From: Apostichopus japonicus
Lineage: Eukaryota; Echinodermata; Holothuroidea; Aspidochirotida; Stichopodidae
NCBI RefSeq assembly: GCF_037975245.1
Contig: NC_092568.1
Location: 36,299,001 to 36,363,000 of the forward strand
Length of the DNA: 64,000 nt
Direction: 5' to 3'
The notes beneath the pieces are model-generated. The model was not told the origin of the DNA. It ran no database searches and saw only the letters and a list, made by a program, of their open reading frames with translations. The position numbers were made by a program, and so were the translations under genes. Shown one piece after another: positions 1 to 13,900 of the stretch. Positions within the stretch are counted from its first letter, which is position 1. Each line of letters begins with the position of its first letter.

Positions 1-1341
1 ATAATGACCATCTAAGTTAGGGTCACCACTAGTAACAGGATCATAACTAGGTATAACTAATGTACTACAATTACTTTGTAGCCTATAGCCTAACAGTAAC
101 AGTTAGGCCTAATCTCGCATAGGCTAGCCTATGTACGATTTGACGTTTTTAGGATAAGGGGTAACACAAATGCGTAAACGATCGCAGTCTTACGTTAAGT
201 TCTTACTCGAACTTAAATGGCCTACTTACCGGTAGCCTAGATACATTCAAACTCAGAAGAATTTAATTCCAAAAATGAACAGTTATATCACGAGAAAGTT
301 AATTCAGTTGTTATTTCCAAAGCGAGTGATTAGTTCGGCGAACACGTTTGTTATTCCTGTTTAATTAGTTTCAGTCGGGTGCCATTTTCTATTTTGCCTT
401 TTAGTGACCAAACACGATCTAGTGGACAAGTATTGCATAACACAAAATAATCTCTTGGATACAAAACTGTGTCATCGGAGGACCCTTCCCAACGTAGTCA
501 AACTTTAATAGAGGGCAGCACATACCTTCTTGAGATTGGTGTAACACGGCACGGATAACTCCGCTTCAAGAGGTAAAAACGTTAGCTGGGCTCATCAGAT
601 TTCGATAACTTCAAGCTAGATTGGCTAACGGGAGCGAACTGATATGTATTTCAATAAATGTCTTGTTCGATCTTTCGTATTGTGTAAAGTTGGGAGAAAA
701 CCCGTCAAATTTATAATAACGACAACTACACTACTGCATCATAGATTGTTAGTTTGATAGAAGCTGCTTGCTTCATTAAAAAAAATAATACGTATAAAAT
801 GCAGTCCCTGCTTGAGATCTACTCTGATATTCTGATAAGAAGCTACTACTTTATGAACTTGAAATGATACACTGTAAGTCCTGCGAGAGCGTAATCAAGT
901 AAGTAAGTATCCAAGTACACTTATAGTCTGTCGAATCCAAGAGGCGACATTCAATGTCCGAGTCAAGCAAGAGTATAACAGAGTCCAACTGTCTATCTTC
1001 CAAGTTCAACATAATCGTGATCATTCGAAACTATTTCAATCACTTTCTTTCAGTCTTGCATTCGATCTGTAGAATTATGCTATGTCGTTTACATCAAAGA
1101 CGGTCAACATTTTAACTCGGTACACCGAGAATTCCTTTGCTTCGTGATAGTTGGAAGATTGGGTGCTGATCCTATTTTAACTTGTTGAGAAGGCAACAGA
1201 ACAATAACAATATATGCAACAGAAGGTGAGCTCTCATTGCAAGCACCTATATAGATAGGCATAGCATCAGGGGTGGTCGGAGGGGGGGGGGGGTAAAAAG
1301 GGGGAACACTGCAAATTTATAATGGGACACGCAAGTAAAAA

Positions 1342-1465
1342 TTGCGATAACACAACTGAAAACGTAACTCTTCTCTGCTCAGAGGTACACGCGTGATCCT
1401 TCTTAGCCTATTCAAACCGATGTGTACGGGAGCTTAAAAGTGCCATCAACTTAAGAAAAACTTTG
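1342..1465 (+). repeat. Direct repeat copy 1 (about 120 bp)
   Basis: Starts TTGCGATAACACAACTGAAA and ends near CATCAACTTAAGAA. A near-identical copy lies at 1754-1872. The 290 bp between them are AT-rich and not recognised. Confidence 0.85.
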
Positions 1466-1753
1466 CCCCATAAGTTGACATTTTCCAGTAAATTGTTTAG
1501 ATAACAAGATAATATCTTATTAAAGATTGCTCAGTTGCTTTAACTGAGCAATTGAACAATTATCTGCAAAATGTTTAATTAGCAACTTGTCGTATCTCAT
1601 CAACTCTACATTTTTTGCAAAATTATTAATTGTTCCCTTCATTCCAACTGGGCAATTGAACAATTTCCTTTTATATTTATATCTTTTATATTATCAGTAA
1701 AATGTCATACCTAATGGCTTAATGTCTTTATATCTTCTCCACGTTGCCCCATT

Positions 1754-1872
1754 TTGCGATAACACAACTGAAATCGTAACTCTGCTCAGAGGTACACGCG
1801 TGACCCTTCTTAAGCCTATTCAAACCGATGTGTACGGAAGCTTTAAAGTGCCATCAACTTAAGAACAACTTT
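1754..1872 (+). repeat. Direct repeat copy 2 (about 120 bp)
   Basis: Same sequence as 1342-1465 with a handful of substitutions and small gaps (e.g. loss of TTC within CTCTTCTCTGCTC). Confidence 0.85.
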
Positions 1873-4869
1873 TTGTTATTCTTATTGTGAGATTCTGCGT
1901 TATTACTGATCGTTACCTTCAAAAGACTGCGTGATTTTGAAGTGTTTTTTCTGTGTGTAAGCGATGGTGAATGGTTTTTAATTATATTATGACTTTTATT
2001 GTCATCGCGAGGTGTGCTTTTTCAATATTAAACTTCACGAGGGACGTGAACCACATGTGGAAGGAGAGTGTTGTGTTGCATAACATGTCTATTTAATTAA
2101 ACATGTCGTATAAAACGCCCTCCATTCGGCTTAGTTTCGTAATTATCAGTTTGTGGAATAATGATGAAATAATTTTGCTGTGTTTTTGTCGAGCTTTTGC
2201 ATAATATTATTCCAGGGTCAAAGTTGACAGTGTGGCTATAGCTTGTGCCTGAGGGTAAGATTAATTTGCGCCTTTAGTTGCCTAAATCGAAAGTGTGTTA
2301 AGGGATTTGAGATTGCAAATCTGAAATCTGGCGTCTGCTGGCGAAGTTGAATCAAGAAACACTAGGTCAGTTTGAACAGTTAGTTGATATTACTCCTCAG
2401 TGCCAAAAGTTAATCGGTTTGCTGACCAGGTCATTATTTTTCTATGAATGAACAAAATCTAATGGCTTCGCCATGGAGAGATTTGTTTAACTTTTCTTGT
2501 ATTTGGTCCGGATTTTTTCGCCATAGACAAGCAGTTCATTGCAGGTTTATATGACCATAGAATGAGGGATGGGAGTCAAGAAACATATTTTCACTATGAG
2601 GTTTGTGCGTCATGTAGCCATGAAACTTTCGTTATTGCATAGCAGTTATCAATATCATACTGGAAACCACTCCTTGTGTGTCTTCATTCTCCATTCCATG
2701 TTCAAATTACAAACCCAACAATATCAACTTTGAGTAATTATACAAATCACTTTTCTTTCTTTTTGGTATTCACCTGTAAAGCGCACTGAGCTTCTTGGAT
2801 TCTGCATTACATGAGACTATTACTAATTTTTCATTATCATTATTATGATAGGACTTAAACAAACACAGCTTATTGAAAGACAGGGAGATCTTAACAATTC
2901 AAGCTTATTTCCCAGAAACCTTAATAAAAAACTTTGAAAGAACTTCTATGAAAAAAAAGTAAGAACACAGTGTTAACATTTTTGCATATATATCTATATT
3001 TGAAATCTGAACATTGATTCTGGTACATTGATGTATCAGAACGACATAATATTTTTAGAAAATGTCCAAAGGTTGAGATTCATCATAAAGAAAATCATTC
3101 ATTTTTCAAAAAGTTGTAAAGGAAATATCCATCGATAAGATTTAAGTTAATCAACTGATTGGATAAGTGTCTGAATATACCCCTATCAAACACTGCCAGC
3201 TATCAATAAACAACCCCCCCCTCCCCCACCCCTCCAAATTAGCAGTTAATATGCTGGATATGTGGTTATACATACCCTCTGATTCTCTAACATATAATAC
3301 TTCTTACTCCTACACCCATTTGTTGTATCATTAATTAGGAAACCAATGTGTGGTAATCTGAATAAGCATATCGATTTGTGTAATTTGTGGTACTTTGCAA
3401 AGCAAATATGCTTAAGCATAACATATACTTTATTACAGCCAATCCCTAACACCCCATTAATATCAATGTCAACAGTCGATTAAAAATGGATCTGTATCTT
3501 TTGGCATGCAAAGGAATTCATATGTGGCGGGCCAAAATGTTGAATTCGCTGACCCCACCTCCACTCTCCCCAGACTGAGTAAGTTATAGAAGCCGAACCT
3601 TTATGGAAGGGCCGGAGACAAATCAAGGATTCTATAAAGAAGGGAAGTGACCCTGGGTCATTCAAGCTGGCTTCCCATGAACAAAAATAAATTAATTGGC
3701 AGCAACTGGTGAATTCTAATCCATATTTATCATGTAAATCAGGTCAATAGCGAGCTCTAACCGTTAGGTTGTGCTTCTAAATAATACTGATCTGTGTTTA
3801 ACTTTGACACAGAGAATGAAACGTTAGATGCCCTACGGACGGACTCAGATACATCAACATTGATATCAATGTGACAAAACAGTTCTTGATGTTGAAGATT
3901 ATTCATAAAGAAAACATCTTTCAGATAGTAATTTTATAAATTTGATGAATGCATGAAAAAAATTGTCTTTCATGATTATTTTGAAACTGTTCTTTAAAAA
4001 GTTATGTAATCATCTTAAATCCTCAATAATCACTGGTGAAGATATATCTACTCAGATAGGTCCGTTTTGTTACATTTAAGAGGTTCTGTAAAGCCATGGC
4101 AATATGAAAAAGATTTTAAAGAATTTGCCTTCTTCTTCAAACCTACATACTATATTTATGTATCCATTACCAAGGGGGAGACAGGGGTAATTGAAGGGAT
4201 CCCCCCCCCCCCATCACAATGGTTGCCTCTGCAGTAAAACAAAGCCAACACTCCCTTAGGTCCAAATTTCATTTATTTGAGTAATAAAAGGCCATCACAA
4301 TGCTCCACTTTGCGCGGCTTCGCCCCCTGGAACCCCAATCCTAGAATTTCACAATTTGCTACAAATTGCCAATCCTGAAAACATGTACTGGCTAGCTAAA
4401 ATCACATTAAACTGGCATTTTCACAAATTACAACACACAACAGTTACTGTACAGGGGTTTCAGGGAAATAGGCCCAATAATATCTGCTGATAGTTTGCTT
4501 CATTTAAGGTACAGAAATCTTGCCGCTTTTTTTGACTGACGATTGTTGTCTGATTTTAACATGTCTGAATGTTCAGAATATCTACTGGCAGAACATGTCC
4601 AGCGCCCTTTTTCTACTGGCAAACAGCAAAATCCACTTGCATTTTAGCCAGTAAGTAGCCCAGATTTGGAGGCCTGCCGTCCTCTAGAAATTCCGAGAAT
4701 TAGCACCATTTGGTACATAGAAGTAACCGCTTGCCATCATCTCTCACATGAGGCGGGTACTTTGTGTCGTATGACCTAACTGCATACTGACATCCCGACA
4801 CATGTAGCACTATGTGTAAAATCAAGCAAGGTGCATTGCCAAGATTCTAATGCCAGGTTTTCCCATATG

Positions 4870-4984
4870 TCACCTTTTAGGTGTTCTCATCATCTGTTCA
4901 TCAAAACAATGTTTGAAATGTCCCATAATGCTTTTCACTCTGTCTCCATAGATTCCGGTTCGTTCCTTGAAGTATTCTTCAGAG
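4870..4984 (-). CDS. FANCM: FANCM exon 24: last exon with stop
   Basis: [20 protein letters not shown] then [11 protein letters not shown] completes the helix-hairpin-helix, aligning with THQKAEEIYRYIHYVFDIQM. It ends MRTPKR and TGA at 4872-4870. Confidence 0.88.
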
Positions 4985-7900
4985 CTGTAAATATAGACAC
5001 ATAAAAGTCCATTTATTTCATGTATTCCACACTGGCTTGTTCACACTTATACTAACAACAGTGCCAATGTATGTATACACCTCATCCAAGCTACCTTTCA
5101 GAAATCTTCAAATGTAATAACATCTTGTATCAAGGCCTTCTCATGCAACTTTCCAGCGATTAAGTCTAGGTCATACACATCTTCCACCAGAAGTATTTCG
5201 AAACAATTCTCTTAACTATTGCTGTATTAACCTTCCAAAATTTGCTATTAACGGTATTACTCCCAAACCCACTCATTCCTTTATACAAATGCTGCTTCAG
5301 ACAGTAATAAATCATCCCTGAGAATCTTCATAACAGTCCTGTCCTTACACACTGTAATTAGCCAAACATCTTGACAAAAATGTAACAACAGACTACCCTA
5401 CTTACCATGTAATCAGCTCTGACAGACTGGAGAAATTTAACGTCATGCTAAGAGCAGAAGCATAATTCACAGATGGAAGTGAAAGACAAAAGCCGAGAAC
5501 CTGGACAGGAAAGGCAAAGGAAAAACTTTGTCAATTTTCTGCGACAATTTCCCCTTGAAGCTGATGTGTAAGCAATGTTGTTACACGTCACATCTGCCGT
5601 GACACATCTGTAACAATATACATAAGCTGTCGTGTCAAGTCTTATTCCGTGCCCTGAAGGTTAAATGCGTTAGGTTTTTAATAACTTTTACATTCTCTTA
5701 AACAGGCTCTCTAATGGATATAAGCATATATCTGATACTGGACAGATTTTATGTCCCTTTTTTCATTGTGCTGAAATTTCCATTCATCATACCCCTTTGC
5801 TTGTATTTCCCTTTTCAATGGTTGTGTCAATATACCATCAGATATCATTGATAGTTATTCAACCATACATTGGGTGGATGCGAAATTATGAGGGTTTTAC
5901 TGCAAAAATTGGCCTAATTTTGGACACCAAAATGTGACATTATGAAAATGGCTGTAATTGAGATGCACTTTTCTTAGTTTTTCCCATGTTATTATGCCTT
6001 GACTTTGCATTTTCTATTCAAGTGAAAGCAGAGCTTCAATTACACTTGCAAATTTCAGTCACCCATGCTCATCAACTGCTGAAAAATAAAGATCTTCATC
6101 TTTGTTAACGTACATATTTTTGGTGTCCTCCTCTTCACATACGTTAACTGGTGGCAACTTTTCATGATTATAACCTAATCACACACTGCACAGTAGTGTA
6201 CTAGGGATTGCAAGTCCCAGAAACTCACTACTCATGCTGAGAATAGGTCTAATGGCATCTCAGAGGACAAATTCATTCAAAAATACATGTGAAAAAAACT
6301 TGTTATTGGTTATTAAACTGTACAAATTGTTCGGTGTCCTCAACATAACATACGTTAAATGGGCATTATTTCACTATCAACTGATAGTTTTGAATATCAA
6401 AAAATTTGTAACTGATCAACACCCCACATACACTGATAGTAAACAATTCTTTCACTGCTAGCAGTTCAATTCCTCTGTATCAGTCACAATTTGTGTGTGG
6501 TATCCTCATTATCTAGCCTGCATAACATACGTTAACTGTGAAAATCTATTTTAGGCCCATGTCAGGAATTCTCACAGAATATTCAACTCACTTAATATTT
6601 CACCATGTTTGAAATAGAATTAAACTATTTCCATCATCCAATGAGTCTAAAACATGGTTTTACAACATCTGTTAACGTATGTGATGGTGTCTCATTTTTT
6701 GGTGTCTTCATAACATACGTTAACAATATGCACTTTGAATGTAAATTATTTAGAAGACTGAGAACTTCCATGCTAGGAAACACTTCATTCCATGTAGTTC
6801 TAATGTACTCTATCTAACTAGTTGATGAAATTTGTCATTGAGCCAGTGGCTAAGTTCTATAACTCCAAATTCCTGTTGTGTTGTTAACGTATGTTATGGT
6901 GTCCTAAATGATCAGCCTCATTAACTTACAATGGAATGTGATAAGAACTTCAATTTTTTTTTTGTGTCATAAGATATCATTTGACATTGCTCATATATAT
7001 TCCCCTTCACTTTAATGGAGAAGGGGCTATGTTTATAGACAACTGTAGGACACCGAGTAACATACGTTAACATCATCACTTGTCCTTTTTATTTGCCTCA
7101 AATCCACCTTTCTTAATACTGTATTATCTTTTAACATTACTAATTGTGTTCGACATTCACCGGAGAACCAGAATCAGCACTCAAATAGATACCTTTGTGT
7201 AATTCATTTTTGAACATGCATGTCACACTTTAGTAACCCAGTATCAAATAATGACATATATGCAGTTTGCTAACAGGTTTATTTAGGTTTAAATAATGAC
7301 GATAAACCCAAATCGTGAAATGAACTATGAACTGTAATCGACAGAAGACGTAATTGTTTCAGTCGTGGAGTAGCCAATTATCTTAAAAGGCACGACACAC
7401 TTTTTTTACTTTAACGACTTCAAATCTTGAAGGTATCTTTATCTAGCTACAGCTGCATTCGAGGTATGAAAGATGAAAGACTTATAACTTAAAAGGTAAA
7501 AGTAAACTTACAGAAGTATTTCATTGTTACTATGAAAACACTGAACAGAAAAACAAATCCATTTCAGTTCCTAGTGGCAGTTTTGACATCACACTTTGGC
7601 AACATAACAGCCTCCTGGTAAATATCTTTAAAACCAAGATATCTCTCAGAAAAAGGAAAAGTCAAGTTTGCTTGGTGGTTCGGCACATTACTAGGATACC
7701 TGTGAATATCTAAAATAGTAAACATGATGGCTGGGTTTGCTTTTTACAGAGAGATTGGTTACATAGAAATATCCCTACCTGCTCCTGTATCTCTGTGAGT
7801 TCCTTTGGGTAAACTATTGCAAATCCCTTCCGGCTCTCCACCCTGGCTAGTTCAGCAAGTATCAGGGCCGTCTCATCTGGAAATTTAAATGAAGCACGCC

Positions 7901-10900
7901 GCTGTACACCAAAGGACGTTCAAATTATTAACACCCCTCCCCCTCTCCCCCCCCCTGCATGAAAAAATAACAGTCAAGTTAAAGTTCCACTTGTTCTACT
8001 TCTAACTTATGAGAGACCTGAAGTAGAAGCAGTACCTCTTTGTGCAAGAGTTTATTCACTTTAAAAGATGACTGTATGTATTAACTAAGTTTGATAGTTT
8101 GTAGACCATTTAAACAGATTGCTATCATTCCAGATTGTATTTGATATTGTAATTCCATAACACTAGATTCCTATAACATTTTTTGAGAAATACGACCCTT
8201 TCAATATCTGATGCTCATCAACTAAAGCGGCTGTACTTCTCAGTCTAACATAGTCTATTGATAAGGAAAGATCATGAGATCTATGACACAAAACTCAATA
8301 AGAAACTATAAGACTTATATGGCCTCCAAAAAAAGTTTTTTACAATACAGCACAAAGTAGTTGAGGGCAAATAGTATTTAACGTCATCCAAGGATGTTCA
8401 GTTGATTATGCGAAGTTAAAAGAACATATTTTGGTTGATTTATTAGAATTCTTAGAATAACGGATTTAACAGTAACATTAAGGCCTGCACGGAGGAGCCG
8501 GTGTTATTTTCAATGTAGGCTTAAAGGAGCCTTCCAGAGAATTAGCATATTTTAATTGTGAGTATCTTGACAAACTCAATAGGGATCAAAACTTTACCAA
8601 CATGCATTTATTTATTTTTTTTTCTTGGACTATGACATATTGTGACTAAAATTCCAAGAAGGCAACAAAAAGAACAAACTTCTGAGATTATGGGTATTAA
8701 TATATTTGGTGTCTGTTAGAAATTCCTCTTGTGCAACTTTTATAATTTCTCATGAGTCATAAAACAAAAACAGGTAAGATAAAAAGTTTTGGTTACAAAC
8801 CTGTGGAATCTGAAAACAACATCTTCATCGGTGCTTTTGCGAGAGCGGCTAAAGTACTGTCAAAATATTTTGTTCTTATTCTGTTGCAAATACAAAATAA
8901 AACCATAATGAATGGTCATTAACAAGGAGTACTTGTGTGAGAATTTAAATCTTTGAAAAGAAATTCTTTGTAATATGCTACCAGAGTATAAAGTACACAT
9001 AAAACCACCTTAATTCTGTCCAATTTCTCCCTTTAGCCCCTCTCTCCTCTCTGTCTCTTCACCCACAAAATGTCATTAGGATAAATTAAACCATCTGTTA
9101 ACATTAATTTAAATGCAATATGCTCCTTTAAGAAAACAGTGATAACCCCTTCCCCCCTCCCAGCAGATGCTTGCCATGAATAATAGATGAAGCATCATTA
9201 AGTAACTGTGTCATGGTAAACCCCACCTATTCAGCGAGTACATTTTTTAAGTTTCTCATACTTCAGCCACATTGAGTGCTTTCAACCTCCACAAACTTGT
9301 GTAGACTCCTCGCATATCATATGAGCATACATCAAACAGTCAAAGTATATTACCCTTTGGATGCAGCTTTTTTTACGATTTTTCACCCACCCCCTCCCTC
9401 AAGAGAAAACAATCAAATTAAAACTGTCATTGTCCCCTTTACAAGGTCTATTTTCTTATATTTAGATATATCTAGTTGTTAATTTAAAACTTACATCGCC
9501 CTTGGCTTTTCCTCTCTTTTCAGTCTGTCTTTCTCTATGATGATGCAGAGTTTATCAAACCTCATCTTCATCTCCTTGAACTTCTCCACTAGCTTCATCT
9601 TGTTTGAGCTGGAAGAAAATTCTGGAAGAAATTTTTAAAAAAAGAAGGAAAAAACAAAGGTTACATTTTGAAGTTTCATAAGCCAATGATGAACAAGAAA
9701 CCTGAGAAATAGTCAGCCTACTAGGATTTGAAAGTGCTGAGTCTCACGCAATTACCCTTCTGTCACAGCAACTCATTATGCACCAGGAAAATGAAACTAA
9801 ATGAAACTCCGAGCCACTACCCCCTACTTTCGATGACTTCTATCACACACGATGCAATCTATACGTTACGTTATGGAATGTGAGATTACAATACTTTTTG
9901 TGGCATACTTTCATCTTAAAATGAAACCCTCATTCTCAAGGCAGTCTAAGGTTGTTCATATTTTAGCAAGTGGGTACAATTGTGAAATTCAAGGCCTTGG
10001 TTAACAATGTTGAAATGGCCATCAGTGCAAATAAATCATACATTTTTGGTGTCGTGTTTATGTACAACACAGAATAAAAGGGTATCATTTTAACCAGTAC
10101 CTGCTTTCATGGCAATCTAATAATACATCACAGAATGAAATAGTCGAGTCCAATCGAGTAGCCTGCCCTCTATGTACTCAACTGTATTTCAATGTATTTC
10201 TCATTGAACACCAGAGAATGTGTAACCTCATACCATAGTGTTCCATGCAATTTAATGGTACATAGAAATAGTCAAACATTACCGGGTACCCAACTTTCAA
10301 AGTAATCTAATGGTACATCACAGAATGAAAAGGTTAAAATGTCACTGCATACTCTGCTTTCGAGACGATCTGATATTTCATCACATAATTAACAGTATCA
10401 GTAAAATGCTACGGCTGTGCATCGTAGAACAAAAAGGGTTAATTAGTTTATTTGTGGTTTACTCACCACTCATGGTCTGCTTCTCCACACCCATCCGATT
10501 ACTGACCATATAGTCGCACCCTCTCAGCTGACATACTCTGGGATCCGTACCGTGTTTGATGGCCAGAGTAGACACGATCGAGGAAGAGCTGGCTAGCTCC
10601 CTGGAACTAATCAAGATGACAGGCTTATCCGAATTAAGATTGGAAGTCTAGGAGAATGTAGAATCAAAATATCATATATATAATATAATAATATATAATA
10701 ATATAACACTAGGATAAAAGAAATAATGCAGTCTCTTATGTACCAAATGCAGACTGGGAGTCTGGGAGAATGTAGAGTCAAAAATATCAAACACTAGGAT
10801 GAGAGAATAATGCAGTCTCTCTTGTACTAAATGCAGGAAAGTCATAAACGAGAACAAACAATGTACCACTCGTGACGACTGGCCAGCTTAAAAAGAACAC

Positions 10901-13900
10901 AATCACATGTCAGAATCAATAAAGAGAGCATCAAATATGGGAATCTTACAAACGTTCCTCGCTCATCCCCTGTAACAAAGCATTAAAGTAATGGTTCCCA
11001 TGATTATTTTGAAATTACCATGGGGTAGGTACGTGTTTCTTCATTACCATTTATGCATATACCCACCTAAGAATGAACACAAAAAGCATTACAACAGTTG
11101 CCATGGCGATGTTGACTTACAACTCACCAGTGATGAGTTGTTTGTTAGATTCATTCTTTGAGATGGATGTAGAGGAATATCTGTGACGTCGGTTCTCTTC
11201 TCTCTGTTCTCCGTCGAAACATCAAATCCTTGTGATTTTGTACCCTCTTGACTTGTCCTACTATTGCACTGCATCACAGCCATGTCTGCAGGACTTTTCC
11301 TTTTAGCGGCCATTTTCTTTCTGAATTCTTCTTGTTTTTCCTTCTGTTTCCGTAACCTCTCTTCCTTCTCCAATTGTTCTTTAGTCAGAGTCGACGTCTG
11401 CTCTTTGGTGAAGTTATTCAAAGGTTTATTATTAGATGGGAAATGGCTTTCGGCGAGAAGATCATCTACAAAGTTAAGATCAAAATTTAAGTCCATATCA
11501 ACTGTATGACTATTTAACATTGTTTCTCTTGAACCATTTACTCCCTCTCTAAAGTTTCTCACAGGTTTCCCCACATTTTTGTTTCCAACTTTTGCTCTGT
11601 TCTGTTCGTTTCGAGAGTTGAGATTGCTTCCACTTTTGACTTGCCTAGTCTCTTGCCCGCGGTCTGATTTCCGAACGGAAGATGCTTTGCTTGATACCGA
11701 TGAAGACCTTTGACCTTTACCTCGTGAATATTCATTTCTCTTCTGAGGCATTACCATATTCGATTCGACGTCGCTCTCTGAATCTTCCTCGGTAGAGTCT
11801 GACTTTAAGACGGCTTTCCTACCGAGTCTTAGAATCCTCTCGGCTTTGCTTTCTCCGCCTCTGCGGTTTCTCAGTCTCTTGCAGCTGGTCCCTCCGATGA
11901 TGTTGTCCACGTTAATCGTGTCCTCGAGATCGCAGCGGCGCGAATCGGCTGTTACGTTTTCCACCTCTGTTACATCGCCCTCTCCTTCGACGACAAAGCT
12001 ATCTTCGGTGTATGTCTCGTCCTGCTGGGGAGCTTGAGAGAAGATGTTGTCGTTGATGGGTCCCTTGTGGGACATCTTGAAGCGATTTCTGCCGGGATGT
12101 AGAACCCTGTTGCCTGCTGGGCTGCGAACGGACTTCATGTACATTGCATGCATGTCTGTTCCAGTATGAGAGAAAATGTATACAAGTAAATCAAATGGAA
12201 AAGACAACTCTCAACTCTCTTTCCCAAAAAAATTTGAAATCAAGTTTCAGTTAACAGTGCTTGTAACTGTTCACCCCCCCCCCCCCACCCCACTTACTCA
12301 AAGTTTCAGATCCTAGTGTTTGGGAGATCTCTGTCATTTAATGATGGAATGTCAAGCATTGGAGTAGAAATTAGCCTCACTACCATTCTTTAAAAACACC
12401 ATACTTATGAACTTGTTGTTTTCTTAAATAATTCCACATTTCCTTCCACATGCTACACTTTTACAGGTTAGCATCATCACGGAATTCAGATGTAGCTGGT
12501 ATAGCGAGGGTTTATACTACAGTTATTTTGCACTGCATACTAATAATAGTGTAAGGTCTGTAAATGTCAGTACTAACAGGTTCAAAGTAGCTTTAAAGGT
12601 ATGAATAGGTAATAGCATAAGTTGGGGGAGGGGGGAAGGGTTAAAAGCATTTTTAACTAAAATTTAATTACAAATTGTTTAATGGAAAGAGAGTTGTGGA
12701 ACGTTAACAGCATTGACATGGTCGGGTTTGTTCCCCTTTAACAAAAAGAATACATTGTGCTCCAAAATCCCCCCCCCCCCCAACAATTTAAACTTTTACA
12801 AACCTTCAGACATTTGCGTTGCATCGTTAATGAAGCCTTCCAGAGATTGGTCAAGGACACTGCCCTCTTCATCTGATGAGCCTTTTCCATCATCTGATAC
12901 TGCAGCTTCCTGGTCCAGAAATGCATTGGCTTCTCTTCTTCCTTTCTGAAGTTAAAGTAACGTCAAGAAAAGTCTCCTTAAACTGTATTTTGCACAAGTT
13001 TGTACAAATAAAGTCTCCTAACAACTGTATTTTGTCCTCAGTTTGTACAAATAAAGTCTCCTTAAAACAGGATTTTGCACAAGTTGTACAAATAAAATCT
13101 TCTTAAACTATATTTTACACAGGTTTGTACAAATAAAGTCCCCTTAAACCTGTATTTTGCACAAGTTTGTGGAAATAAGGTCCTTTAAAACTGTATTTTA
13201 TATAAGTTTGTACAAATTAAGTCTCCTAAACTGTATTTTGCACAAGTTTGTACAAATGAAGTCTTCTTAAAACTATTTGCACAGGTTTGTAAAAATAAAG
13301 TCTCCTTAAAACTATATTTTGCATAAGTTTGTACAAATAAAGTCTCCTAAAAGCTGTATTATGCACAAGTTTGTACAATGAAGTCTTCTTAAAACTGTAT
13401 TTTGCAGAGGTTTGTAAAAATAAAGTCTCCTTAAACTGTATTTTGCATAAGTTTGTACAAATAAAGTCTCCTAAAAACTGTATTATGCACAAGTTTGTAC
13501 AAATGAAGTCTTCTTAAAACTGTGTTTGTACACTCAATAATTAAATGCAATAGTCCTAAAGTGTTAAAATGAATATTATCGTATGATGAGCATACACCTC
13601 CAGCAGACTAGATTATTCATTCATAAAAAAAATGTCACTCTTAAGTTAAATATCATTAGTCTTGGAGAGATTTCTGCTACAAAAGTTGTTCCCCATGGTT
13701 TCTCACTCCCCTCCAACCCCCCCCCCCCTCCCAACTGGCATCATATCCATATCAAACAAATATCAAACTATATGAATAACATTCATCTTACATTTTTATG
13801 AGCTCTTTTCTTATTGGCCAATTTATGAGTAGTTAGTCTACTGTTGCTGGGTGATGTTCTGTATCTTGGAGGTGACGGGTCTGTAGAAAAGCAACAAAAA

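Larger units (their letters stand above)
1..4869. other. Flanking DNA downstream of FANCM, no gene recognised
   Basis: Only very short open frames. It contains a 120-bp direct duplication (listed), C/G homopolymers (about 1280, 3220, 4201) and a fragment with GCGCGGCTTCGCCCC near 4311 that resembles the ends of the GTAGCC-type elements elsewhere. The FANCM 3' UTR probably occupies its right end. Confidence 0.6.

Noticed and set aside
526-563. Possible minus-strand exon ending at AAG/GTATGT
   Set aside because: Only a good donor-like site supports it. No family match and no partner exon was found in the window.
5104-5217. Minus-strand block reading [20 protein letters not shown], resembling a CARD-type helix bundle
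   Set aside because: It has stops two codons before and just before the apparent donor, and including it would put a stop after exon 23. Skipping it joins exons 23 and 24 in frame with the family's spacing.
7512-7540. Possible 29-nt FANCM microexon (HSNNEILL)
   Set aside because: It leaves the wrong phase for exon 23. Direct joining of exons 22 and 23 reproduces the vertebrate spacing exactly.
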